Source of the DNA: Bryopsis sp. KO-2023
Taxonomy: Eukaryota > Chlorophyta > Ulvophyceae > Bryopsidales > Bryopsidaceae
DNA: 64,000 bases
Assembly (NCBI GenBank): GCA_030272585.1
Contig: BSYQ01000008.1
Location: 4,340,001 to 4,404,000 of the forward strand
Direction of reading: 5' to 3'
Positions 23,052 through 34,095 of this stretch are shown here, in pieces (the stretch's first letter is position 1; every line of letters begins with the position of its first letter). Below the pieces are notes generated by a model. The model searched no databases, was not told where the DNA came from, and saw only the letters and a program-made list of their open reading frames with translations. The position numbers were made by a program, and so were the translations under genes.

Positions 23052-25181
23052 GTGGATGAAAGCAACTACGAGGTCACATTACAAGACATCAAAGGAATCG
23101 AAAAAAGAGTTCGATCAAAAGCTCAGTTGCATTTGGATGATGAGGTGGCCACAAAAAAACTGCTTGAAATACACAAGGAAGATGTATTGTTTTTCCAGGA
23201 TTTCAGGTGCACATCCACCACGGAAAGAAAAGGTACACCTACTTCTCAAAGGCACACAATGTTACACATATATCACCACAGTATGGCCAAGTCAGTTCAA
23301 TGAACAAGTGCTGCAATCGATGCAGCCCAACATGATTTTCTGTTCCCTTTGTGTAAAAATTAAATAAATATAAATAAATATAAAGAAAATTTTGATACAG
23401 GAAAAAAACAGTGCTACGGTGGCGATGGATGTCAACCCTTCGTATTGGTGATGCATCAGAGTTGGCAACAAAAGAGGTTGCATCAGATCATGAATATTTG
23501 CGGCTGCCCAGGGGTTTGTCTAGATGGAACTGGGCAATTAAATGGGTACAGATGGATGCTATGGGCAATGGTCGTACCTGATGAAAATGGACGTGGCTTT
23601 CCCATTGCGTACCTCATCAGCTCGGACGACTCTTCATCACCTCTTCGTTGTTTCCTCAACTGCATCGCGACAGCCTTGCCACTCTTAAAACCGAAGATCG
23701 TAATGATTGACATAGATGCGACAGAAATGTATGCAATTGCCACGAGTGAATGGGGGAAATACACCGAAATTCGGCTCTGCTATTTTCATGTTATGCAAGC
23801 ATGGGCTAGATGGATGAGAAAGGGGGAGAATAAAATATCAGTTACACAAAGAAAATTGATCATATCTTTCATTCGAAAACTGAAAAATGCAGAGAGCCCG
23901 GAGATGGCGGAAGATCTCTTGAGGGATTTTAAAACGTACACCGCTGCTGAAAATATCACCAAAGTTTGGGATCATCTCCAGAAGCACTACTGGGATAAAG
24001 GTTTGTATTATTGTATTTTCCACAATTTAATTTCAACAGGTCTGATGTACGTACCTAGTTTTTCCACCAAAACTGTACCTAGTTTTACCACCAGAACTGA
24101 CCACAGTTTAATTTGAACAGGTCTGATGTACGTACCTAGTTTTTCCACCAGAATTGCACCCAGTTTTACCACCAGAACTGACCATGTGGAATGTATATAA
24201 TGCAGACACTGGCTTGGGACCAATCCGCACTGCTTGGATAAATGGACTGCGAAAAAACAAGCGCCTCGGCAGTAGATTTCCCCTGGAAACAAACAACCTT
24301 ATCGAGAGTTTCTTCAAAACGTTGAAGTACACAGTTCTGGGGGGAAAGTTCAACAAACGACTTGATATTCTTATATCCAAACTGTTGACAAATGTGAAAG
24401 ACTTATACCTCAGCAAATCAGGGAACAACGATCAGGAGAACAACCCACGACTGAAGAATCAAATATTTGAGAGAGAAACGAAGGTGATAATGATGATTTT
24501 CTGCTTGTACATACTGAAATCAGACTATGTTCAGAGATCCGTTATATTTTTTTGTGTTCTTTGACGCAGGCCAAGGCAATATGGGAAAACCAAGACAAAA
24601 TAATTGATATTATTTCACCTGATGAAGGGCTTGCAACAGTTCTATCCAGCGATGGGATTGAGACATATCAAGTCGATATGGGGCATTCCACGTGCACATG
24701 TAAGGACTCCGCGGGCATTCTCTGCAAACACCTACGTGCTGTTGCACGTTCTTTGGGAGGGTTGGAGGGGTGGGGACTGAACATTGATTCAATGAGGCCG
24801 GGAACCATCACCATCGAAGACGCTTCAGCGGGAGACTCACAGGGAGAACTTCGTGTTGAGGATCGTGAACGGGTCGCCCTGGGGGTTCCTACAAATCCAC
24901 CAAATCCTCAAATTTTGGGAATGATGCACAGTGCACTTGACAGATTAGATGATCTTCCAGCATCAGAAAGAGATGAAACCCTTAGACAAATGAGAATAGC
25001 TTTCCAGAAAAAACTCAGACCGAAGGAGGGGACTAGACCGAAGGAGGGGAGTAAACCTGCGACAATAGATGGGAAGAAATGGCCAGGAAACCAAAAAAAA
25101 AGAAAACAGGGAAAAGAGGACTACCCTAGACCTCTAGAAGACAAGGAAAATGTCAGAAAAATAAGAACAGTGGCCCTGTAA
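23052..25181 (+). mobile_element. MULE-like DNA transposase with SWIM zinc finger
   Basis: Exons in order. About 23,052-23,206 is an N-terminal segment (YEVTLQDIKGIEKRV...DVLFFQDF). 23,401-24,000 holds the catalytic core, with the first Asp in CLDGTGQLNGY, the second in VMIDIDATEMYA, and the family's C..H in LCYFHVMQAW. About 24,181-24,483 has the Glu region (ETNNLIESFFKTLKY). 24,570-25,181 has a SWIM finger (CTCKDSAGILCKHL) and a Lys-rich tail ending at a stop. This order is that of Mutator-like (MULE/FAR1-type) transposases. The join between the second and third exons lies in an 81-bp tandem duplication (24,025-24,105 and 24,106-24,186). The simplest splice of exon 1 to exon 2 is out of phase by one base, so the copy may be decaying or have an unseen exon. 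No ends or target duplication found. Confidence 0.85.
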
Positions 25182-25890
25182 ATTGTAAACCTGGACTCTT
25201 TGGGACAAGTACAGCACTAGTCTTTTTGCTCCTGCATATCACGAAACTCAAGCGTAAAACTCACCATCCGTGTTGTGCTGCTTGACTTTCAGTGGCAGTG
25301 AAAGTCTTTCTCCAACCAAAACCTAGGAAAGAGAGTGTACCAACGCCTTTTATGAGCGTTGCTAGTACACATGGTAGCAATCACCATACTTGGTGATTGG
25401 ACCCTGCTACCACCGTGTGGGGACAGATGCAAATGTGTCACGACAGGTGACACACGTGGCGACACACATGTACACGTGGCGACACACCGTGACACACGTG
25501 TGTGACGTCATAACAATCCGCCAAAATTGTCCCGAAAGATCCTTCCGCCTCTGATAACCCTGCTCGAGAAATCGAACAGTGCAGAATCGTTCCAGGCAGG
25601 AGGAGGAATTGAACCTCCTTTTTTCCACCAGACCTAGCGTTGTTGCGACGACCACGAAAAGGTTGCGGCCGTTGAATGTCCTCATTTGCGGTATCTCAGG
25701 TACGCCAGGTGCAAGGCCGTCCACGCAACACGCCCACGCGCGTCGCTTCCACTTGAGTCAGGGAAGGGCACTTGGTGATTTCTGTGCGTGCATGCAAGGG
25801 AATGGTGACTTGGATGCTGACGTCGGCCAGTCTGACTTTTTTGCACGCGTTTGGGTGGATTTGGTACCAGACCCTTCGCGATTCGGTGAC
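25182..25890. other. Intergenic with nested hairpins and ACACGTG repeats
   Basis: At 25,337-25,420 two hairpins follow each other: GTAC/AACGC pairs with GCGTT/GTAC, then TGGTAGCA/ATCACCA pairs with TGGTGAT/TGCTACCA. Then come ACACGTGGCGACACAC repeats at about 25,430-25,510. No coding sequence recognised. Confidence 0.6.
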
Positions 25891-26376
25891 GTCAACCCCG
25901 CACAGGATAGTAACCCCGCACAGAGTCCTGTACGGGGTTACTGTCCTATGCGGGGTTGACTGTGCGGGGTTGATTTCCGCGGTTTCATCCGTCGCTGACG
26001 ACTTCGCCAGCGACTACGTTTTTCCGCCCCAGATCGTGACGGGAATGCCTGGGAGTCGAACCCAGGTGTTTCCTACCATTCCCTCTCTCTGTCGCGTCGG
26101 TTTTCGCGACTCCAGTTTTCGGCGGAAATCGACGGTGATTTTACTACCCCGCACAGAGCGGGTTTTCCCATAGTGTTGCACGCAAGCGATATAGCAAGTG
26201 CTTGTGGGCGTTAGTAACGCCGCGTTACCAACCACTTGCCCGCAAATGACTCTGCAAGTGGCCGTGTCACTTGCAATCCACTTGCCCGCAAGTGTCAATT
26301 GTTGTATTATTTGCGTGCAAGTGACAGCGACAAGTGGGTTGCAAGTGGATTGCAAGTGAGCGAATTTTTTGCGATG
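25890..26376. repeat. Mixed type C and type A repeat composite, fourth locus
   Basis: Type C units (CCCCGCACAG and complements) at 25,896-25,970 and again near 26,150 are followed by TTTTCCCATAGTG and then type A palindromes to 26,360. It ends in GAATTTTTTGCGATG, the exact reverse complement of the cap at 9036-9050. A tRNA-like minihelix sits inside at 26,041-26,083. Confidence 0.88.
26041..26083 (-). other. tRNA-like minihelix (acceptor stem plus T-arm)
   Basis: Read on the minus strand: GGGAATG, ten bases, a T-arm CTGGG-TTCGACT-CCCAG, then CATTCCC. The two ends pair over 7 bp like an acceptor stem. The T-arm has a 7-base loop and abuts the 3' strand of the acceptor as in a real tRNA. The D-arm and anticodon arm are absent. 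It is not a functional tRNA; it could be a tRNA remnant or an element part. Confidence 0.6.
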
Positions 26377-26545
26377 TCAGTGCATTACCCATCTCTCGTT
26401 GTATTCTATTTTTCCTGGCTTGTCAGAATTTGTTTTTGCCATTTTTGTGCGAAAAGATTCCATTCCCCATAAAAATGCGTGTCCTGAGCAGTGGTTGGAT
26501 CATTGCCTCTCTTCTTTTGGTTCAAGTGTCGATCGTGTCAGACAC

Positions 26546-26708
26546 TTACGAAGTGAGGGGTATCAAGAGAATTACAAAATGCTTCAGACCAGTCCCTTAA
26601 GTCTTGCCACATTCGGCTCAACTGTTTTCCTCAACTAAACACAACTACCAATTATCCTTAACGGTAATTGATCCCATAACCAACACACTGGTCATCCAAC
26701 CTGCTACA
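26546..26708 (-). repeat. Downstream terminal repeat (LTR-like) of the compact element
   Basis: 163 bp, identical by eye to 29,040-29,202; bordered internally by the purine tract. Confidence 0.85.
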
Positions 26709-27209
26709 GGCCTCCCCGCCTAACCGAAATCGTGCCCTCACGATTGGATCAAAAGAAAAACATTGGTCAGCTCATCGACCTGGAATAATCTCAACACTCT
26801 TTTTTGTTTTCTCTCCCTCTTCTGGTCAATCTCACTAGAAAACAATATCCTGACCTGTCTTGCCTCAACATTCATCATGTCACAAAAACACTGTTTCAAC
26901 CCCCCTGTTCTGTTCTATCCTCCCCAAAATTGTTATTTCCTTTTTCAACTGTACCCTTGCCACTCAATGTGCAATCAGTCAAATACTGATGCAAAAAATC
27001 AATCTCATAACCCACTGTTTCTGGGCCTCTCAGTGCATGCAACAAAACACTCAGTCCCAAAAAACTTTATCCTTCCCCTTTTTCTTTACTTCCACAGAGA
27101 ATCACTGATCAAATCAATACAACTTCAATACCCCAATAAGAATCTCAATCTCAAAAATTTGTTCAGCAACTCAAAGAAAATCAAGACAACTTCAATACTA
27201 CCCACACTT

Positions 27210-28493
27210 TCATAACCTCCCAGCAATCGCAAAGAAAATTAATGCCTCAGTTTTTTTCACTTGCCATAGTGGCAGCAACTTACCTCCGACACTTACTGCT
27301 CCTCTCTCTCCAACCCAGTCGATCTCTTCACCTCCAGGGTCCCACAGACTGATTCGAAATTGCGCCCTGCTTGTGTCGTTTTGCTGAAGCCCTTTGTGCG
27401 CATCCTCATTCATTCTTGGTCGCAGCATGCACGTATTTCCAACCCATTTGACGTCCAAAGGTTCAATTGTAATTTGAAAAACAGAAGCGTCATTTCCCAG
27501 TCCAGGATCCCAAAGTCGCGAACCACATCCTTCAGGGACGTCACCATCGACTGACTTCAGTGTCATTCCTTCCCCTTCCTTGCTCCTGTGAATCGATTCC
27601 TCGAACGCACCTCGATTCTCTTCAGAATGGACGATAGGCAACATCCGTGGAATTTCGCGGAACCCATTCTCTCCAGTATTGCACTGCTCGCAACGGACTT
27701 CTCTCCGACTTTGGTTCAATTTTGATAGGTCATCATCAGTCTCAGCAATGACCCTCTCAGCTGCACTGGTATCTTTTTTGTCGTGGGCATCGCCAGAACA
27801 GGGTATGGCATTGCACTTTTCCTCAGGAACACCGTTTGGCTCATCAGAGATCATGTCCTTGGATTCATCCTTTCCCAAATGCTCCTTTAGCTCAACAACA
27901 CAGCCAAGCTCTTCCCTGTCGCTGTTGTCATTGTTGCCGTCCACAGGCTCGACTACGGAACTTCCATTTTCTTCCAAAACAACGCGCTGCTCAGAGAGTC
28001 CCACTGCACTTTGATTACCCGTCTTCTCTTCAGTATCTTCATCGTCAAACTCCGATAGCATGCTATCACCCTCGGCCATTTCCTTCCCACTCTCAAGCAT
28101 ATTGTTGTCAACGCCATCACTTTCAGCCGTGTGCTGGTGCTCTGTCAATTCGGCGGGTATGGTTTCGACAAGGTTTCCATGCTCCACAGGAAAAACATTC
28201 GACTCTGCGATAGGGCATATAATAGCCCGTGGAGCCATCACTACCTTTTGCCTCGCCTTCCGATCAATCACGCCCATGATAAACTGAGCAAACAGGCCCT
28301 CAAGTTCTTGCCCATAAGCAAGGGCTTCTTCTTCCGTTCGAAACTGTTCATCCTCATCGTCACAAGCATCGATATGCTCTTGGAAAAGCTTATCCCAACC
28401 CTTCACTAGCTCTTCTAGTGAGCAATCCAACCGTTCAGCGACTGAGCGCAATTTCTCGAAGAGAATTGCTCCAATGTCTGATGCCTCGTCCAT
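27210..28493 (-). CDS. Acidic protein of unknown family inside the compact LTR element
   Basis: A 427-residue minus-strand frame from ATG at 28,493 to the stop at 27,210. The N-terminal 80 residues look folded and helical (MDEASDIGAILFEKLRSVAE...). Then comes a long acidic, low-complexity middle. The C-terminal 100 residues are again ordered, with two SLWDPG or RLWDPG motifs about 80 residues apart. There is no CCHC knuckle, protease or polymerase motif, so it is not an ordinary gag-pol. A perfect donor GAG|GTAAGT lies at about 27,280, so the true product may be spliced. It may be a captured host sequence or an unusual gag; I cannot assign a function. Confidence 0.5.
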   Translation of the reverse strand: MDEASDIGAILFEKLRSVAERLDCSLEELVKGWDKLFQEHIDACDDEDEQFRTEEEALAYGQELEGLFAQFIMGVIDRKARQKVVMAPRAIICPIAESNVFPVEHGNLVETIPAELTEHQHTAESDGVDNNMLESGKEMAEGDSMLSEFDDEDTEEKTGNQSAVGLSEQRVVLEENGSSVVEPVDGNNDNSDREELGCVVELKEHLGKDESKDMISDEPNGVPEEKCNAIPCSGDAHDKKDTSAAERVIAETDDDLSKLNQSRREVRCEQCNTGENGFREIPRMLPIVHSEENRGAFEESIHRSKEGEGMTLKSVDGDVPEGCGSRLWDPGLGNDASVFQITIEPLDVKWVGNTCMLRPRMNEDAHKGLQQNDTSRAQFRISLWDPGGEEIDWVGERGAVSVGGKLLPLWQVKKTEALIFFAIAGRL

Positions 28494-29039
28494 GCTGTCC
28501 TTGCTCACGACTGAGTTGGGCACTGGGCGAGCAGTTGAACGTCCATAAAGCCAGCGACTGGGAAGAGAGAGAAGGAGCGGTGTGCCAGAGGACACTACCA
28601 AAAACGAGAAACACAGCTCGTAAGTCTTACTCGAATAGCGACGTCAAAAACCACCCTGCCTGGCGGAGTCGCGAATAAAAATGCAAAAAGGAGTCTTGTC
28701 CCACTCAAAGTAAAAACTCTTTCCGCGCACTTCCCTGATGAGAAGGCACGATAACACTTCCAGGCACGTTCGTCACAAAGGAAAAGCAGGGGGTTGCTCG
28801 TCACACAAGCAAACAAAGTCACGGCAGAATGCACGTGACAGAATACTCAGTCCGGAAAGCTGCCTGAAGACACTTCCACGACCACGTTTGCCGGAGTCCT
28901 TGGTGGCGGTTAGGTGTATCGTGTGCACGCCGGCACAACACCGTATGGAAGCAGTCAGATGGCTGCAATTCAGAAGAGATAAAAGGGCCACACAATCGAC
29001 CGGTTGCAGAAAACACGGCCTCCCCTTCTTGGCCACCAC

Positions 29040-29202
29040 TTACGAAGTGAGGGGTATCAAGAGAATTACAAAATGCTTCAGACCAGTCCCTTAAGTCTTG
29101 CCACATTCGGCTCAACTGTTTTCCTCAACTAAACACAACTACCAATTATCCTTAACGGTAATTGATCCCATAACCAACACACTGGTCATCCAACCTGCTA
29201 CA
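29040..29202 (-). repeat. Upstream terminal repeat (LTR-like) of the compact element
   Basis: 163 bp, identical by eye to 26,546-26,708; bordered internally by the TGGTGGCC motif. Confidence 0.85.
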
Positions 29203-30925
29203 GACACTCCTGCGACCCGGTCACATCCCAGTACGACGCGAATGCGGGGTTGGGAGGGGGCTTGTCGGCGGCGGGGCAATTCACCCATTCGCCCCGAAAA
29301 ATTCTCGATTTTTTGGTTATCGAAGCGTGCTGGCCGGCCGGCGGTGAAGGGCGTGGCATCGGCTTGTAATGACTTCGACTCCGCGATCGCGGCTGTAGCT
29401 TGGATGGGAGAACATAAAAGTAATAAAAAAAGCATCGTCCCCCACTCACGGCCCTCTTCCTCCGAGCGCTATTTTGCGACGGGGGGTTGTGCCCTTCCCG
29501 AAAAGAAAGGGAAAGGAAAGCAAACCTAGCAAGAGGTGACCCTGTATTCCAGGACGGTGGCTTTCTATGTGGAAAACTGAAAGGTGCCATGTGCAAAATA
29601 AGTTTTCATTTATCTGATACCAGTTATAGGATTTTCTCTACTGTACTCGAAAAATGATCGATAACTGGTGATATATTGCCTGTGTCTGTTTATTTATTTA
29701 TGTGTGTGTTTTTTTCCTCCAGAAAGTCGAGGTGTTTTTGAGCCCTGGATAGTTATGTGTTGGGCACTGTTGGACTGGTGGAGAAAGAACTTCTCGATGG
29801 AAGGTAAGAATGCTTGAATTTTTCGATTTTTCTGTTGTGAAATATGTGACTACCGATTCCCGGATGGGCTTGTATCTGTTTTTTCCCTCCCACCACCTAA
29901 TATTGAGAGGAGCAATGCCAAAAATAAGATGGCAGAGAAAATAACCAACAGAAAGACGACGATATTTACTCTTTTATTTCTGCAAGCTACAGCAGCCAGA
30001 AACATCAAACAAACATCATCTCGCGAATGCACCCATTTGATGTTGTGCTATTACAACGTGATGTGACTTGGGATGTGCCTTTTTGCAGATTGATTTATCA
30101 TTTGTTGCAGTCAGTTGATTTTGGCAGTTCGCTCATGGATTTGGACTGAAAACTACTAACAAACATTGGAGCTCATCAGGAATCTCGCTGCAGAGGGATT
30201 GCACAAGTCACAATTGAGCATTATCCTTTGTCTCTATGTTGAACTGGATCCTCAAAACATTGGCTTGGAGTTTATGTGCCAGGTAGTCAAAAAGAAGAGG
30301 TGCCATCTTCTCTGTGGGAAAAGTGACCATCAGTTACGATTCAATTATCGATTTTTTTTGTTTTGAAAGCTTGCTGTGGGCTTTTTTCTTCGGCCGTGAT
30401 TTGTGCTGATAATTTTTTTTTTCCTGGTGAAAACTTTCGGCTCCTGAAATGGATATTGTAGCTGTCAAATGCCCCGTTCTGTGTTTCATTGTCCAGGGCT
30501 TGAGCTCTTTTCGTGGGCCCCCCTTTGCATTGAGCTCCGCTTGCTTGATCTCGACTAAATCCACCATCACCTTTTTGTGAAAAAAATGGCATTTGTCTTC
30601 GTCAAGCTGGGCAGGGCTCTCCTCCAGCTTCAATTTCCAGCTCCATTTGGATGGGTACGAAGGCAGCACTCGGCTTGCGATAGGATCCTCCATGGTAAAA
30701 ATTCCCCCACGCAATCGATGTGACCATTCAGCTTTCTCTTGGAGCAATATTTTTCGTGTCATCGATCGCTGGAAAAGCTGCCCATTTAATACAGAGGCCA
30801 TTCATCCTGCAAGCCCCCATCGGTCAACACCCAGCAGAAAGAGAGCAATTGCTCTTCGTGCAGTGAAACATCACCATTTTACTGGCCAAAGGGCCACTTC
30901 TGCCATAGGATTTGCTGGTGCTGGA
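29203..30925. other. Intergenic; one weak signal-peptide-like frame
   Basis: A minus-strand frame from 29,435 begins MLFLLLLCSPIQATAA, which resembles a signal peptide, and runs up to the compact element's insertion point. It has no recognisable domain. The rest (29.5-30.9 kb) shows no supported gene. Confidence 0.3.
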
Positions 30926-31507
30926 CAAGGGGGTTGTGGAAACCGGCATATTTCTGCATCCCTACCCCCGAAAAAACAACAAAAAACGCTCTTTCGAGAA
31001 TGAAAGCCTCATGAGGAGATTCACAAAATGATGGAGGAGGTTGGGAGTGGCTGAATGTCCCGGGGTATTGGGAAAAAAACGGATTGAGATTTCAATGGAT
31101 ATGGATCTGAGGGTAGCCAACATGGAAGGGACGAGATTCAAAAGGAGAGAGATGTGCATTAAAAGCAATTGCATTCAGATCGGAGGTCAGGGTTTTGGCT
31201 TTCTCTTTAGGGTACTGGCGATAAGCACAAGGATTCACCCCCCTTCCAAGCAAAAAAAAAGGACAAGACTGCCAGTGGAGTTCCATTTCAAAAGTGTTTC
31301 AAGATAGAAAAGCATGGGGCTGAAATAGAGTGCCAGTCAGGAGAAAAAACAAAATCTGAAAAAAAAAAAGAATTCAAGTTTTCGTGGAAAAAAAAAACCG
31401 TTTGCGAAATTGGCTTGGGTTCTTGGAAGGGGACTGAGGAGTGCCTAATCGCCACCCCCCCCTCCCCACTATGTTTAAATTATGGGGGGAAAAAAGTGGA
31501 GGGGTAT

Positions 31508-31915
31508 CAGGTGGGCCCTCGCGCTCCCGTGCACCATTTCCCCCCGTCCCAGCCCCTTTGAACCCCAGTTCCCCCTTCTTTCTCCCCCACCCCGACGAAG
31601 ACTGCAGCCGTGCCTGATGCCCCCGAAGACAAGAGACCCCCACCGGAAAGCCGCTGTCGGCGCTTTCCACCCAACACAAAGTCATGAGCTTTGGTATGTT
31701 TCAGTTTGAATTTCTTGCTGTCCTTTTTTTTTCTGATTGTTCTTATGACAAATTATTAATGCTGCATGTGTATCTTGGGGTGAGGGAGCGAAAGCTTCCT
31801 TGCCCCACCCATAGGTGCCGAAGATTGATGATTGCAGCCCGGAAGCGTAGAAGCAAGGAGCAAGGAGCAAAAAAATCCCCGTCCAAGCCCCCGGTGCACG
31901 GGAGTCGTGGGGGTC
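31508..31915. repeat. Sub-repeat copy 1 in the left arm
   Basis: About 400 bp containing GCACCATTTCCCCCCGTCCC, GACAAGAGACCCCCAC and CGAAAGCTTCCTTGCCCC. A second direct copy lies at about 33,700-34,095, and both recur inverted in the right arm (about 58,680-59,110 and 60,860-61,270). So the unit was duplicated before the large inversion or duplication occurred. Confidence 0.85.
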
Positions 31916-33699
31916 TGTTAAGTTGGAAAAAAAAGGAATGGGGAGGGGGGGGGGGAATAAAAAGACAAATTGAGTAGAAGAAATGGTACCAAAATTGAAA
32001 GGAAAAGAAAACAAAAATGGAAAAAAAAATGAAAGGAAGCCAAGTAAATTTCTGGAGGTATGGAGATGAACATCATGTTTTTGTTCCAAGTGGTTGGGCT
32101 GGAAAATATCCTGTGAAATGCATGAAGAATATACCAAAAACGAGCAGGTCCTATGACTGGCGTTTTATGTCAATGTGGAGATTCTTCTGCCGCTCAGTTT
32201 TTTTATACCAAGTGGAGCGTGTCGATCAAAGGTGAGTGAGGATGATGACAGTAGGATTTTTTTTTTCGCAATGCTTTTTGGGGGAAGATTGTGAAACCAA
32301 GTCCAGAGTTTTGGGTCAGTCTTCAGTGCATGGAGAATCCTGAGCAGAAAATGCATCTAGAGAAAGAGAGAAGAAGATGCACTCTTGCTTTTTTGTTTAA
32401 TTTTCCTCATTGCAATGTTTCAATTTGTCTGGCTGATGCTGTTTTCAATTCAATTCTTGTTCAGGCGTTGCAGTTTCTTGCAGGTCGCTGGTAACTGAAT
32501 TTTTTCTGGATGCTGATGGTCAATGTCGATATCTACGGAAGGAATGTTGCTTCGGCTGAATGGATTGGAGGAATTGGTTTGAGAAGAACATTCCAGAAAA
32601 AAGAGGGCTTCTTCACAAGCCATTGCATGGATTTGTATTGCCTTTGGGGCCATTACCTCAAATATCAGTCATCACTCTTAGGTGGACCAAACGATGAATT
32701 TTTTCTGGCCTGCACCGTGGGTGGGAATGATTCCTTGTAATTTGTGGTGCTCCTGGTCGACTTCCAAGGTAAGTTCAACTAATGTATCTTGGCTAACGTC
32801 TTGAAGGATCATCAATTGCTGGATTGATAACAAGCGAATCACAGCTTATAATGTGGGGTTCTTTGTTCAGGTATCCTCGGCAGCCTTGTGTCAATTCTGA
32901 GCATTCAACCATTTTCTTACATCCGGAAAGTTCTATAAGCGGCTAGGAGCAAATGCAGATGCCGTTTCAAAAGAAGTGCTGCTCAGAGAGAAAAACATTG
33001 AAGGTGAGACCCACTGTTTCTGTGCATTTTTTTTGTGCGGATTGTGGTGTATGTATTGGAAATTGATATGATCAGCGTTTGCCCCTTTTTTTCTGGACCT
33101 TTCTGGATAGACAAGCTGCTGTTTTCCATGTTTTCTTTTTTTTTCTTCTCCTCTCTTTGAAGTGCTTTTTCTTTTTACATCAGGGCTGCTGCTGAACATC
33201 TGTGGAACAGCCTTGGATTTGAAGTCGAGGATTTTTTTTTATGAGATTTCCTCACCTGCTCTTCGGCTGATTACATTTTCGATATTGAATGAAGGACGAC
33301 AGCCAGGGGTTCGAAATATGGAACTACTTAGATAATTAGGGTGGCAAGCGTGAGGATTCACTCTCCTTTTCTGGTGCAAAAAAAACAAACAATTGTGACT
33401 GCTGAAAAGTTAGTTTCAATGGTCTATCTAAAGAGGGGAAAAAAATGGAGGCTCAAAGAGCATTGACTAATTCTTGCAAGGCTGCTAAGGAAAAGAGAAG
33501 TAGATTTTTTTTGTTGAAAAAAGAGATGAATGATTCGAAAAAAGGCCGATTTCTCAGTTTTTTGATCAGCTTGACTCAGATATTTGAAAAAAAGGGGGAT
33601 TGAGGAGCGCACCACCATCTTAGGATTTGGAAAAGATTAAAAAAAAAAAGAAAACTAGAGTTAAAAAAGAAGTGTTGGGGGTTTTCCAGCGGGGCCGTT

Positions 33700-34095
33700 C
33701 CCGCGCACCATTTCCCCCCGTCCCAGCCCCTCTTAACCCCGGTTCCCCCTTCTTTTTTCCCCACCCCGACCAAGACTGTAGCCGTGCCTGATGCCCCCGA
33801 AGACAAGAGACCCCCACTGGAAAGCCGCTGTCAGCGCTTTCCACCCAACATGGAGTCATGAGCTTTGGTACGTTTCAGTCTGTCTTGTGAATCTCTTGCT
33901 GTCCTTTTTTTTTTTGATTGTTCTTATGACAAATTATTAATGCTGCATGTGTATCTTGGGGTGAGGGAGCGAAAGCTTCCTTGCCCCACCCATAGGTGCC
34001 GAAGATTGATGATTGCAGCCCGGAAGCCTTGAAGAGCAAGGAGCGAGGAGCCAAAAATTCCCCCGTCCAAGCCCCCGGTGCGTGGGATTCAGTGG
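33700..34095. repeat. Sub-repeat copy 2 in the left arm
   Basis: Direct repeat of about 31,508-31,915 with a few percent divergence by eye. It includes a short frame containing MPPKTRDPHWKAAVSAFHP that is preserved in all four copies but has no recognised function. Confidence 0.85.

Larger units (their letters stand above)
26546..29202 (-). mobile_element. Compact LTR-bounded element with one unfamiliar ORF
   Basis: Direct repeats of 163 bp (26,546-26,708 and 29,040-29,202), identical by eye, flank 2.33 kb. The target duplication is best read as GACAC (26,541-26,545 and 29,203-29,207). On the minus strand the repeats start TGTAGCAGG, a TGGTGGCC primer-site-like sequence follows the upstream repeat, and a purine tract (AGGCGGGGAGG) precedes the downstream one. 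This is the layout of an LTR retrotransposon, but no protease, reverse transcriptase or integrase is present, so it looks non-autonomous (LARD or TRIM-like). The repeat's far end is CGTAA rather than CA, and the boundary is uncertain by about 3 bases. The insertion looks recent. Confidence 0.75.
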
